Shown piece by piece: positions 35,201 to 43,080 of a stretch of DNA of 64,000 nt (position 1 is its first letter; the number at the start of each line of letters is the position of its first letter). The position numbers were made by a program, and so were the translations under genes. The notes beneath the pieces are model-generated. The model saw only the letters and a program-made list of their open reading frames with translations. It made no database searches and was not told where the DNA came from. Origin of the DNA: JBEVNR01 sp040507985. GTDB lineage: Bacteria > Pseudomonadota > Alphaproteobacteria > Rickettsiales > UBA6187. The DNA is taken from NCBI GenBank assembly GCA_040507985.1, contig JBEVNR010000016.1, forward strand, positions 37,113 through 101,112. The letters are read 5' to 3'.

Positions 35201-35761
35201 GTGCGCGAAGTGGGGGTGGAGCTTTATCAGGACATGCTGCGCGAGGCGATAGAAGACATTAAGGAAAGCGGGGGATTGGAGGCGCCGGAGGACGACTTGC
35301 CGTCCTTCATGCCCGATTTGCGTCTGGGCGCCGATTTGCTCATTCCCAAAACCTACATCAAGGAAACGGAGCTGCGGATGGGACTGTATCGCCGCATCGG
35401 GTTCGCGGAGTCGGAAGAGGAATTGTTCGAGCTGCACGAAGAAATGTCCGACCGGTTCGGTCCCATGCCGGAGCAAACCGACGCGCTGTTGGGCGCCGCC
35501 GTGCTACGCCTCTATTGCCGCGAGGCCGGCATCAAGAAGCTGGACGCCGGACCCAAGGGCGTCACCGTTGATTTTGACGTGCGCCGTATGAAAAACCCCG
35601 TGAAGGTGGTGGAGTACGCCGCCGCCCACCCGAACGAAATGCGCGCTAAAAGCGGCGACAAATTCATCTTTCCCCACGACCCGGAAGGCGATTCGCTGCG
35701 CGGCCGGCTGGAAAAAGCGCTGTTCATCGCGTCGGAGATGGCGAAGGCGCAGCGGGAATGA
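32285..35761 (+). CDS. mfd: Transcription-repair coupling factor
   Basis: An 1158-residue Mfd, which removes stalled RNA polymerase and recruits UvrA. The N-terminal UvrB-homology module (about 1-330), the RNA-polymerase interaction domain (about 465-560, including GDLVVHEDNGLGRFLG), and the RecG-like translocase follow in order. Walker A is GDVGFGKTE (about 632-640), the box II sequence is DEEQ, and TRIP-like and C-terminal inhibitory domains end the protein. The final bases with the stop codon are part of a small repeat. Confidence 0.97.
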   Translation: MADYYSCSFVPDPGRSFAFLLAEAYNQGKAPPRVLVAPDEKRAELAYRQLRFFAPNAETLYFPAWDCLPYDRASPSANVVGRRIKVLLRLGEKVAPDFIVTSTQAAAQRTPPVGAFVGRDFLVKTGQKLNRDALITFLIENGYRRDPSAYEGGEYAVRGGVIDVLPPGSEAGVRIDCFGDAIESLRVFDPTTQTSTDHIAEYRFFPASELPTDKEGFDRFLRNYRKQFGLPKGHDPLYEHISEGRLLAGAEHWLPMFYDKTSTFFAALPEGTEVIFDAQSDIAFADHIATVKDCCQARWESAMIRREGEENAVSTPVLDAEDVYLTHHDWITYRKRENVVIARQESSESKVEYPIAAQIGEAPNYDKRAEREEASAIFLLKKDVESDRKTRRHVACLSENSRARLAHMLHEADLRAVHVDSFPAARELSPETMALYVLPIENGFVANDYLVLSEQDLLGERFKTNARTRKRAENFLKEAASLMPGDLVVHEDNGLGRFLGLENIEAGDRVRDCLKIEYRDGDLLFVPVEHIGLVSRYGSDDGDALLDKLGRDSWSKRKASVKNRIRDIAARMLKLAGERVLREAPVLTAKPDDYDTFCARFPYVETEDQLRAADEVAHDMACGRAMDRLLCGDVGFGKTEVALRATFIAASGDNPMQVAVVAPTTLLARQHLITFKERFARMNVRIEGLSRLTSPKDAKKIREDVKKGQVDVVVGTHALLAKSIEFNCLGLVVIDEEQLFGVAQKERLKELRGTAHVLSMSATPIPRTLQMSLSGIKDLTLMTTPPTDRLEIRTFVSPLDRVLIKNAVLRERHRGGCCFFVGARIADLPDMQKIIEEVVPESKIAVAHGQMTGKELEEVMEAFYDGAFDILLSTNIVGSGIDMPNANTIMIYGADRFGLSQLYQMRGRVGRGKTRAYAYLFLPEKRRVTEEAQRRLDILHRLDTLGAGFTVASHDMDIRGFGNLLGDEQSGQVREVGVELYQDMLREAIEDIKESGGLEAPEDDLPSFMPDLRLGADLLIPKTYIKETELRMGLYRRIGFAESEEELFELHEEMSDRFGPMPEQTDALLGAAVLRLYCREAGIKKLDAGPKGVTVDFDVRRMKNPVKVVEYAAAHPNEMRAKSGDKFIFPHDPEGDSLRGRLEKALFIASEMAKAQRE

Positions 35762-35832
35762 CGAACAAGAAACAATTAACGTATTAATGTATGTTTTTGC
35801 CTTAGATGCGCCATACCAAGGCAAGGAACGCC

Positions 35833-35870
35833 TTGACGAACGTTAATTATTTGGTAAAATAGATTTTACC
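35833..35870 (+). promoter_or_regulatory. Promoter with palindrome for the 36-kb membrane protein
   Basis: TTGACG (35833-35838), 16-bp spacer, TAAAAT (35855-35860). A perfect inverted repeat GGTAAAAT (35853-35860), AG, ATTTTACC (35863-35870) covers the -10 box, an arrangement suiting a repressor site. The gene starts about 100 nt downstream. Confidence 0.6.
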
Positions 35871-35968
35871 CTTACCTACGTCATAGCAATTCGCTGTCTC
35901 TTCTCCGTTTAGCCCGTATCAAGACATACGAAAGCTTTGCTTCTTTCCGCAATTATAGCGTTACGACA

Positions 35969-37402
35969 ATGGGGAAGCATAATCGCGCAAGCTTCGCGAT
36001 ATGCCTGGCATTATTCTTGCTTGTGCTTATACCGTGTGCGATTGAGTTTTCTAACGTCGTAAAATATCACGACGCCAACATCGACTTTCTAGGCAAGCGA
36101 GAAATACACGACTTTTCCAACAGAGATTCCAACAAAACAGCCTTTGCTTTTTCTTATGACAAGTATGGCGATCCGGTCGTTAAGTTCGATCCCCTTTCGG
36201 ACTTTTCCAAATATGCCAAAGCCGCTGTGAGTGCAAACAGTAAAGCATGGAGTTGCGTCCTTGCGGCTATAACCTTACTTCTTGCATTGCCCTTATTCGT
36301 TGGGGGAATGCTCACCTTTTTTACTTGGCTGGATGGTAAGATTACATGGTGGTTTTTTGGTTGGCTTTCGCTTTTCGGAAGCATAATCGGCTTTCCATGC
36401 ATGGCCGCCGGCGTCGCTTCCGCAAAAAACGCCGAAGATAACATTATCGCGACCTTGCGAAAGACGAACACCGCGCCCGTGTCGGAAGTGCCGCATTACA
36501 CCAACATCATTCCGTGGTACGTTTTCGTCGCGCTTTTAGCGTTTCATATCTTTGCAATCTCTGTTGCGTATTATTGCGTGAGGAAAGTTTCTTTCAAGCG
36601 CCCTCTCAAGCGCGCGCCTACCTTAGAATCGCAGACGGAACCGACGCAACAACCACGTGCCACCGGCTATGCTCCTCTTCCAAAATCACAGCCTCCGCCG
36701 GAACCAATCAAAATGACTAGCTATACTCCTCAAAAAGCCGACATCGATTTCACTAACTTACGCCGAGAAGTTAGGCAAAAACGTCAACAAAATGTTTGTA
36801 CGATTAGAGTCGATGCACATAACGCTGGGTTTTTCGGAGCCAAAATGTTATTGGAAGGCTTGGCGGAAAATAGTATAGACACATTATCCGATGACGTAAA
36901 AGAAAGGGAGATAAAAAACATCCATCGCATCATAGTTAAATCTCTAGGGGAAAAACGACTTTTGCCTTCCTCGCGCTATGACGTGAATGACGTTATGCAA
37001 CTCGTTCGGAAGGGTTTTGAAAAAGCCTGCGAAGTATATTCAAAAAGCGAAGACGATAGTCGCCACGACGATGGTCAGGAGATTGAAGAAATCGAGCAGT
37101 CGGGCGGCAACAAGAAACAAGGAAACGAATCGGATTGGTATTCGGCCGGTTATGAGGCCGGAAAATCCTGCGCACGCCATGTTAAAACTTTTAGAACAGA
37201 GCGGATTTCTGACGTCCGCGAGACCTTGATAAAATCAGGAATGAACGAGGCGGTGCATACTTACGGTAAACCTACCGACGATTATACAGCTTGTTATAAT
37301 CGAGGCTTTGAAGACGCATACGCGGACGGTCTACAAGAAAAATCTTCGGTGCAACAAGGCGCACTAAGCGTCTTTTCCGACGGCGCCCAAACCCTAGTGT
37401 AG
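35969..37402 (+). CDS. Unknown membrane protein
   Basis: A 477-residue protein. Hydrophobic segments are visible near residues 8-27, 93-117, 125-148 and 182-203, followed by a proline-rich linker (QPPPEPIK) and a soluble C-terminal domain of about 240 residues. The domain ends with DWYSAGYEAGKSC and CYNRGFEDAYADG, two Gly/Tyr motifs that look like a repeat. No family is recognised. AT-rich compared with mfd. It has its own promoter with an inverted repeat over the -10 box, so it is probably regulated as a single gene. Confidence 0.65.
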   Translation: MGKHNRASFAICLALFLLVLIPCAIEFSNVVKYHDANIDFLGKREIHDFSNRDSNKTAFAFSYDKYGDPVVKFDPLSDFSKYAKAAVSANSKAWSCVLAAITLLLALPLFVGGMLTFFTWLDGKITWWFFGWLSLFGSIIGFPCMAAGVASAKNAEDNIIATLRKTNTAPVSEVPHYTNIIPWYVFVALLAFHIFAISVAYYCVRKVSFKRPLKRAPTLESQTEPTQQPRATGYAPLPKSQPPPEPIKMTSYTPQKADIDFTNLRREVRQKRQQNVCTIRVDAHNAGFFGAKMLLEGLAENSIDTLSDDVKEREIKNIHRIIVKSLGEKRLLPSSRYDVNDVMQLVRKGFEKACEVYSKSEDDSRHDDGQEIEEIEQSGGNKKQGNESDWYSAGYEAGKSCARHVKTFRTERISDVRETLIKSGMNEAVHTYGKPTDDYTACYNRGFEDAYADGLQEKSSVQQGALSVFSDGAQTLV

Positions 37403-37692
37403 TGTAGGCGACCCTAACCTATCGAACCGGTCCGGAGAAGAAGAAATCGTAAGATATGCTGAGGTAAGTTTTTCTTAATTGTTCGGTGCAACGGCTCAAG
37501 GATATTTTATGCCGCAGGCGGCACGCTTATAAAAAAGGAAATAATAAAAATAGCGACTAGCGACAAGTTAGCGTTATCATACCGCGAACACGCCATGTGC
37601 GTCATCTCGCTAATTGCTCTATTTATCAATAAAAATCGAACGCATCGATAAATATGATGGGCGTTTTGACCTAAAAGAAGCAAGCTGCGCCG
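37403..37692. other. Non-coding stretch
   Basis: 290 bp between convergent genes. A short GC hairpin (GCCGC/GCGGC near 37511-37521) and AT-rich sequence are visible, but nothing I can identify as a gene or RNA. Confidence 0.4.
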
Positions 37693-38517
37693 TCACATCT
37701 CCCTTCCTTCCTCCAAAAAACTGCATTTTTGCGCCAGTCGCGCGCGATTGTTACGAATGCCGTCGATAACGGACGTCTGCCCTGCGCGATCGTTGTCCAC
37801 ATGTTCGCACCAGCTTGCGGAACGCTTGGCAAAGGCCGGAAGATGGATGACGTTTTCGTCCTCCCTTTCCAGATTACGGTCATATCCCAGCAAGTCGTTC
37901 CTTTGCTTCGCGTCCTCGCGCATTTTTCGTTCCCGCTCCTGGGAGCGGCGTCTATTTTCCTCCAGGACGATCTCGTTTTCTTTTCTTGTTTCCTCTTCTT
38001 TTTCCCTTGCCTCTTCCCGTTCCCTATGTTGGCGGTCATAAAAAAGGTAATTGTTCTTCTTGATGCGACCGAGCGCCTTGGCCTTGAGGGCGTCTCTTTT
38101 GGCGGCGGGTTCCGACAAACTGCGCGCGTTAATCATGCCGGGACCGGCGCGCTCGCTAGGCATAAAGATATGAATGAAATGCATCGCATTCAAAAACGGC
38201 ATGACGGGCGCGAGGGCGGGGCAAAACTGGGTGATAAGATCGCTTAAGCCGCTTTTGGTCGTGCGCATGAAGCCGATCATTTCGCGGAACGATCCGTGCC
38301 CGGGAGAGGAAACCGTCCGGGCGGCTTCCATGACGCCGTCGATTAAGCCGGCGCTGGCGCTCAAGCCCCGATCGACGTCAAGCATGCGAAGCCGCATCGG
38401 GGAAACGGGCGTCGCAACGGTGGGAAGCGCGGCGGTGATGCCTTGCGCTGCGGCGGAGAAGGGTTGACTTACGTGCGCCGCAAGGTCGGATTTTAACTGT
38501 ACTTCCGGTGGGAGCAT
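37693..38517 (-). CDS. Unknown protein with charged coiled-coil region
   Basis: A 274-residue protein without a recognised family. Residues about 1-130 contain alanine-rich and hydrophobic segments, without a clear signal peptide. A strongly charged helix follows (about 160-215, with EREEAREKEEETRKENE), very likely a coiled coil. The reading frame is clean and the codon usage resembles that of the other genes. It is on the minus strand, downstream of mltG by about 100 bp, but unlikely to be co-transcribed by evidence of spacing alone. Confidence 0.6.
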   Translation of the reverse strand: MLPPEVQLKSDLAAHVSQPFSAAAQGITAALPTVATPVSPMRLRMLDVDRGLSASAGLIDGVMEAARTVSSPGHGSFREMIGFMRTTKSGLSDLITQFCPALAPVMPFLNAMHFIHIFMPSERAGPGMINARSLSEPAAKRDALKAKALGRIKKNNYLFYDRQHREREEAREKEEETRKENEIVLEENRRRSQERERKMREDAKQRNDLLGYDRNLEREDENVIHLPAFAKRSASWCEHVDNDRAGQTSVIDGIRNNRARLAQKCSFLEEGREM

Positions 38518-38623
38518 GGCGCCGCCGTCTTAAATAAAAACCCGCTTCTGCGTACGACATTTTAGAAAAAAACGCGTCACGTTTCAAGTCATTTTAGAAA
38601 CCGGGCGCAAAAAAATCTTGCCG

Positions 38624-39625
38624 CTATTGGGCGCTTCCGTCCGGAGGGGAGGCGTCCCTCCGCTCCCGCTCGACCGCGCGCAAGCGCTTGACGTTGTCGT
38701 TATGGTCTTTCAGATTGTCGGAAAAACTATGCCCGCCGGTTCCGTCCGATACGAAAAACACCGCGTCTATGTCCGCCGGGTGCAAGACGGCGTCGATGGA
38801 CGGGCGTCCCGGATTGCAAATAGGGCCGGGAGGCAGGCCGGGCGCGACATAGGTGTTATACGGGTCGGGATTCGCCAGATCCTTTCGGCTGAGCGGACGG
38901 TCGAGCACGTATTGGCCGCGCGTCACGGCATAGATGGTCGTAGGGTCGGATTGCAGCCGCATGCCTTTTTTCAATCGATTGACGAACACCGCCGCCACCA
39001 TGCGCCGCTCCTCCGGTCTTCCCGTTTCCTTTTCGACGATAGACGCGAGCGTCAGCGCCTCGTCCGGGGTAGAAAACGGCAGGTCCGGATCGCGCGCCTT
39101 CCACAACTCGGCCAAAGCGCCGGCCATCGCGCCGCGCATGCGCCCGATAAGCGACGCGCGCGTTTGGCCCTTAACGTAATCGTAGGTTTCGGGAAGCAAC
39201 TCCCCTTCCTTCACTCCCTCCGGTATCTCTCCCTCTAGCGCGTCCATGGCGTCGAGCCATACCGTCGCCTGCGCCGACGTCCATCCCTCCGGAACGGTGA
39301 CGAAACGGCGCAGCACGTCCCCGCTGCGTAGTTTTCGCAATATTTCGGACGGAGAGGCGCCGGGAGAAAATTGGTATTCTCCCGCCTTTATTTGGGAGGA
39401 AAGGTCGCCGATGCGTATCAACGCGCGAAACGCGAACGGATAGCGCAAGACGCCCTCGCGAGAGAGAAGGGCGGCGACGCCGGAGACGGAGGCGCCCGGC
39501 GCGATGACGACGTTGCGCGGAGAGGTTAGGGGGCCGGGGTGCGTCCAATAGGCGTACACCCATGCGCATGTCGCAAGCGCCGCAGAAAAACAAAGAAAAA
39601 CCGCCGTTAAAAAAACGCGGCGCAT
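38624..39625 (-). CDS. mltG: Endolytic murein transglycosylase MltG
   Basis: A 333-residue YceG-like protein. An N-terminal membrane anchor (about 5-27) is followed by a LysM-like region (IAPGASVSGVAALL, IKAGEYQFSPG) and the catalytic domain with ASIVEKETGRPEER, whose glutamate (E198 or E200) is the active residue, plus LQSDPTTIYA and YNTY. MltG cuts nascent glycan strands in the inner membrane. It starts 5 bp after fabF, in the acpP-fabF-mltG order seen in alphaproteobacteria. Confidence 0.95.
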   Translation of the reverse strand: MRRVFLTAVFLCFSAALATCAWVYAYWTHPGPLTSPRNVVIAPGASVSGVAALLSREGVLRYPFAFRALIRIGDLSSQIKAGEYQFSPGASPSEILRKLRSGDVLRRFVTVPEGWTSAQATVWLDAMDALEGEIPEGVKEGELLPETYDYVKGQTRASLIGRMRGAMAGALAELWKARDPDLPFSTPDEALTLASIVEKETGRPEERRMVAAVFVNRLKKGMRLQSDPTTIYAVTRGQYVLDRPLSRKDLANPDPYNTYVAPGLPPGPICNPGRPSIDAVLHPADIDAVFFVSDGTGGHSFSDNLKDHNDNVKRLRAVERERRDASPPDGSAQ

Positions 39626-39630
39626 CTTTT

Positions 39631-40899
39631 TTATACGCGCTTAAATATGACGGTGGCGTTGGTGCCGCCGAAGCCGAACGAATTTGACATCACGGCGTCG
39701 ACGCGTTTTTTCTTCGCCTCCAGCGGAACGAGGTCGACGCCCTTGCACGATTCGGAAGGGTTGCGCAAATTGAGCGTGGGCGGCAATTCGCCCGTTTCCA
39801 TCGCTTTTAAGGCGAAAATCGCTTCAATTCCCCCGGCGGCGCCCAATAAGTGCCCCACGGAAGACTTGGTGGAAGAAATGGAGACGCCCGAAATCGCATC
39901 GCCGAAAATGCGCTTCACCGCCGCCAGCTCTATTTCGTCGCCCAGCGGGGTGGAGGTGCCGTGGGCGTTGACGTAGCCTATGTCTTTCGGCAGAAGCCCG
40001 GAGCGAGAAAAGGCCGTTTGCATGGCCCGGAAGGCCCCGTCGCCGTTCGGCTCCGGCGCCGTCATGTGATAGGCGTCGCCGGACATGCCGTAACCGACGC
40101 ACTCGCCGTATATGGTTGCGCCGCGTTCCTTTGCTCGCTCATATTCTTCGAGCACCACCACGCCTGCGCCTTCGCCCATGACGAATCCGTCGCGTCCTTC
40201 GTCCCACGGACGGGACGCCGTTTCCGGAGAATCGTTGTACGACGTGGACAAGGCCCGCGCGGCGCAGAAACCCGCGATGCCGATATTGCAAATCGCGCCT
40301 TCCGCGCCGCCGGCGATCATCGCGTCGGCGTCGCCCCGGCGAATGATTTCGCAGGCGTCGCCGATGGCGTGGGTGCCGGTCGCGCAGGCCGTCACCACCG
40401 AATGGTTAGGGCCGGAAAATCCGTAGCGCATCGACACATGTCCCGACGCCAGATTAATCAGGCTGGCGGGAATGAAGAACGGGCTGATCTTGCGATGCCC
40501 CTTCTCGTGGGCCAAGATGGAGTTTTCCTCGATGCACGGCAACCCGCCGATGCCGGAGCCGATAAGCACGCCGACGCGATGCTTGTCTTCCGCTCCCTCG
40601 GCAAGGCCGGCATGCTCCACCGCCTGGGCGGCGGCGGCGACGCCGTATATGATGAAGCGGTCCATCTTGCGCGCGTCTTTTTTAGGGACGTAACGCTCGA
40701 CGTCGAACCCATCCGGAACGGCGTCGGATTTCTCGCGCACCTCCGCCGCAATCGAGCAGGGCAGCGCCGAGGCGTCAAAGCGCGTGATGGATCGAACGGC
40801 GGAGCGCCCTTCGATCAACGATTTCCATGTGTGCTCGACGTCGCCGGCCAGCGGGGTGACGGCGCCAAGTCCGGTGACGACCACGCGTCTATGTGTCAT
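39631..40899 (-). CDS. fabF: 3-oxoacyl-[acyl-carrier-protein] synthase II
   Basis: A 422-residue condensing enzyme elongating fatty acids with malonyl-ACP. The catalytic cysteine is C172 in VTACATGTHA; NAHGTSTPLGD and KSSVGHLLGAAG supply the two histidines. The start at 40899 gives MTHRRVVVTGLGAVTPL, matching the family; an ATG five codons upstream is possible. It sits 37 bp after acpP and 5 bp before mltG. Confidence 0.96.
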   Translation of the reverse strand: MTHRRVVVTGLGAVTPLAGDVEHTWKSLIEGRSAVRSITRFDASALPCSIAAEVREKSDAVPDGFDVERYVPKKDARKMDRFIIYGVAAAAQAVEHAGLAEGAEDKHRVGVLIGSGIGGLPCIEENSILAHEKGHRKISPFFIPASLINLASGHVSMRYGFSGPNHSVVTACATGTHAIGDACEIIRRGDADAMIAGGAEGAICNIGIAGFCAARALSTSYNDSPETASRPWDEGRDGFVMGEGAGVVVLEEYERAKERGATIYGECVGYGMSGDAYHMTAPEPNGDGAFRAMQTAFSRSGLLPKDIGYVNAHGTSTPLGDEIELAAVKRIFGDAISGVSISSTKSSVGHLLGAAGGIEAIFALKAMETGELPPTLNLRNPSESCKGVDLVPLEAKKKRVDAVMSNSFGFGGTNATVIFKRV

Positions 40900-40936
40900 G
40901 TTTTTGCCGTGCATAGAATGAGGCGAGGGAGCGGTT

Positions 40937-41182
40937 CTACGCTTCGTCGCTATGCTTTACGATATAATCGACCGCGTCTTTGACGGTAACGATTTTTTCG
41001 GCGGCGTCGTCCGGAATTTCGATGTTGAACTCTTCTTCGAACGACATCACCAATTCCACCTGGTCTAAGCTGTCGGCGCCCAAATCGTTCATAAATTCCG
41101 AGTCGGCATTGATTTGCGCGGCCTCTATGCCCAGATGGTCCGCGACGATTTCAATGACTTTCGCTTCGATTTCGGTACTCAT
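40937..41182 (-). CDS. acpP: Acyl carrier protein
   Basis: An 81-residue ACP. The phosphopantetheine serine lies in DLGADSLDQVELVM. The start at 41182 (MSTEIEAKVIEIV) is preceded by AGGA at good distance; the longer frame adds 11 residues unlike the family. The protein carries acyl chains as thioesters in fatty-acid synthesis. It is the first gene of the acpP-fabF-mltG operon. Confidence 0.96.
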   Translation of the reverse strand: MSTEIEAKVIEIVADHLGIEAAQINADSEFMNDLGADSLDQVELVMSFEEEFNIEIPDDAAEKIVTVKDAVDYIVKHSDEA

Positions 41183-41308
41183 GATCCTGCATCCATTGTT
41201 GAATATATGTATCAAAACTAGGGCGTATCATAGGCGAAAAAACGTTTCCGTCAATTGTTTATGGAAAGCGTCCGGCCCTAAGGATGCCGTCGCGACCAAG
41301 GCTCGGGA

Positions 41309-41890
41309 ATGGCGCATATTCTCTTGATGGAAATCGAAAAAAACGATAAAAACGCCGTAAATCATAGAATGACGCCCCTTGCCATGTTTGACGTTTCCTT
41401 GGGCGAATGCGCCCTGGCGCTGCTGACCGCCCTCGCGCTGATAAAGCCCGAGGAACTCCCCGCCGCGCTTAAGGCGGTGCGCTCCGGCTTGCGAAAATTG
41501 CGCGACTGGCGCGACGCCGCCGCTGCGGAGGTGCGCGCGTTCACGGAAGGCGCCGAGGACGCTTTGCCTCCTCTTCGCATGACTTCGGAAGAGCGCGACG
41601 CCATGGCCGCGCACGAACGCTACGAAGGAGTGGACGTGGGCGCGATGGACGTCAGCCGCCGGGAACGGGGTCTTCCCGTTCAAGAGGTCGCACACTCTCC
41701 TCTCGAAGCGGAAGGGATGCTCGACGCCGACGCCAGGGCGACCATGGAGCGCATGAAAACGGCCAGCGATAAAATTCGCTACCTTGCCGGGCGCGGACTT
41801 ACGCCAAGGGACGTAGCCGCCATTTTGGGCAAGCGGCCGACATACGTCTACGGCGTATTGCGCCGCGATAAAATGAAGCCAAAAAAATAA
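41309..41890 (+). CDS. TatB-like N-terminus joined to a helix-turn-helix C-terminus
   Basis: A 193-residue protein with an unusual architecture. From residue 26 (ATG at 41384) the sequence MFDVSLGECALALLTALALI, followed by KPEELPAAL and an amphipathic helix, imitates TatB/TatA (usually MFDIG...GPxxLP). The GP pair is KP here. The C-terminal 35 residues (153-187) look like a helix-turn-helix: KIRYLAGRGLTPRDVAAILG then KRPTYVYGVLRRD. The linker is Ala/Glu-rich. A membrane anchor with a DNA-binding tail, or a degenerate Tat component, are both possible. The start is uncertain. Not near tatA or tatC. It precedes trmD by 17 bp. Confidence 0.7.
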   Translation: MAHILLMEIEKNDKNAVNHRMTPLAMFDVSLGECALALLTALALIKPEELPAALKAVRSGLRKLRDWRDAAAAEVRAFTEGAEDALPPLRMTSEERDAMAAHERYEGVDVGAMDVSRRERGLPVQEVAHSPLEAEGMLDADARATMERMKTASDKIRYLAGRGLTPRDVAAILGKRPTYVYGVLRRDKMKPKK

Positions 41891-41907
41891 CGTCGTCGTA
41901 GCCGAGC

Positions 41908-42612
41908 ATGTGGAAAGCAATTTTCTATACCGTCGAACCCGGCCTTTACCCCGGCATATTGGGAACGTCCGTCGTCGGCCGGGCGCTAAACGCGCAATGG
42001 ACGTGCCATGCCGTCGGCTTGCGCGACTACGCGACCGACAAACATCGCACGATAGACGACGCGCCCTACGGGGGCGGCGCGGGCATGGTGCTGAAGCCGG
42101 ACGCGCTCGGCGCCGCCGTCGAGGCGAATTTTTACGCCGGCGTTCCGTTGCTGCATCCTTCCCCGCGCGGGGAGAGATTCACGCAAAAAACGGCGGAAAC
42201 GCTCGCCTCGGGACCGGGGGCGGCGTTTATTTGCGGACGCTTCGAGGGGGTGGACGAACGCGCGCTCGTCCATTACGGCGCCCGGGAGGTTAGTTTGGGC
42301 GATTATGTGCTGTCAAACGGAGATTTGGCCGCGATGGCCATGGTGGACGCCGTCGTGCGCCTGCTTCCCGGCGCGCTCGGCAACGAAAAAACCCTGGAGG
42401 AAGAGAGTTTCTCCGGCGGGGACGAAAATTTTTCTGGACTTTTGGAGTATCCGTTGTATACAAAACCGCTTGTATGGAAGGGAATGTCGCCTCCCGAAAC
42501 GCTGCGCTCCGGCAACCACGCCGAAATACGCGCCTGGCGTCGTCGCATGGCGGAAGAGGTGACGAAAAGTCGCCGCCCCGATCTGTATCAAGCATATATA
42601 GAAAAAATATAA
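41908..42612 (+). CDS. trmD: tRNA (guanine-N1-)-methyltransferase
   Basis: A 234-residue SPOUT enzyme making m1G37. The knotted site is visible: DDAPYGGGAGMVLKPDAL, ICGRFEGVDER and EVSLGDYVLSNGDLAAMAMV. The C-terminal tRNA-binding helices include LEYPLYTKPLVWKGM and RMAEEVTKSRRPDL. It prevents frameshifting by modifying base 37. rplS follows at 26 bp as usual, but rpsP and rimM, normally upstream, are replaced here by the TatB-like gene. Confidence 0.96.
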   Translation: MWKAIFYTVEPGLYPGILGTSVVGRALNAQWTCHAVGLRDYATDKHRTIDDAPYGGGAGMVLKPDALGAAVEANFYAGVPLLHPSPRGERFTQKTAETLASGPGAAFICGRFEGVDERALVHYGAREVSLGDYVLSNGDLAAMAMVDAVVRLLPGALGNEKTLEEESFSGGDENFSGLLEYPLYTKPLVWKGMSPPETLRSGNHAEIRAWRRRMAEEVTKSRRPDLYQAYIEKI

Positions 42613-42638
42613 TTTTCCCGGAAGCGAGTAGGTGCGCC

Positions 42639-43067
42639 ATGACCAATTACGTCGAACAATTTGAAAAAAACCAGGTCGAGCGCTTGCTTGGCGACAAAGT
42701 CATTCCCGACTTCAAGGCCGGCGACACCCTGCGCGTTCACGTGCGGATCGCGACCGAAAGCAATAAAAACAATAAAAACACTTCCCGCATTCAAATATAC
42801 GAAGGGTTGTGCATCGCCCGCCGCAATCGGGGGTTTAACTCTTCCTATACCGTCAGAAAAATTTCCAACGGCGAAGGCATCGAGCGCACCTTCCCGCTCT
42901 ATTCTCCCGTCGTGGAAAAAATCGAGCGCATTCGCGAAGGCGACGTCCGCCGCGCCAAGCTTTACTACATGCGTGAACGTACCGGCAAGGCTGCGCGCAT
43001 TCGCGAAAAAACCTACTACCACAAAGCCGGCGCGGCCAAGCAAGACGAGCAGCCCCAAGGAGAATAG
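42639..43067 (+). CDS. rplS: 50S ribosomal protein L19
   Basis: A 142-residue L19, at the 30S-50S interface. Conserved marks: PDFKAGDTLRVHVRI, RIQIYEGLCIARRNRG, SYTVRKISNGEGIERTFPLY and KLYYMRERTGKAARI. The stretch between the first two (ATESNKNNKNTS) is more asparagine/lysine-rich than usual. The C-terminal tail beyond about 125 is longer than in E. coli. Start at 42639 follows trmD by 26 bp. Confidence 0.96.
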   Translation: MTNYVEQFEKNQVERLLGDKVIPDFKAGDTLRVHVRIATESNKNNKNTSRIQIYEGLCIARRNRGFNSSYTVRKISNGEGIERTFPLYSPVVEKIERIREGDVRRAKLYYMRERTGKAARIREKTYYHKAGAAKQDEQPQGE

Positions 43068-43080
43068 ACCCCATCCGTTG

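Noticed and set aside
35969..37402. Possible kinship of the tail motifs (GYEAGKSC) with the lipoprotein array core (GWRDGC)
   Set aside because: The second cysteine does not keep the 40-residue interval and the surrounding pattern differs; the likeness is probably compositional.
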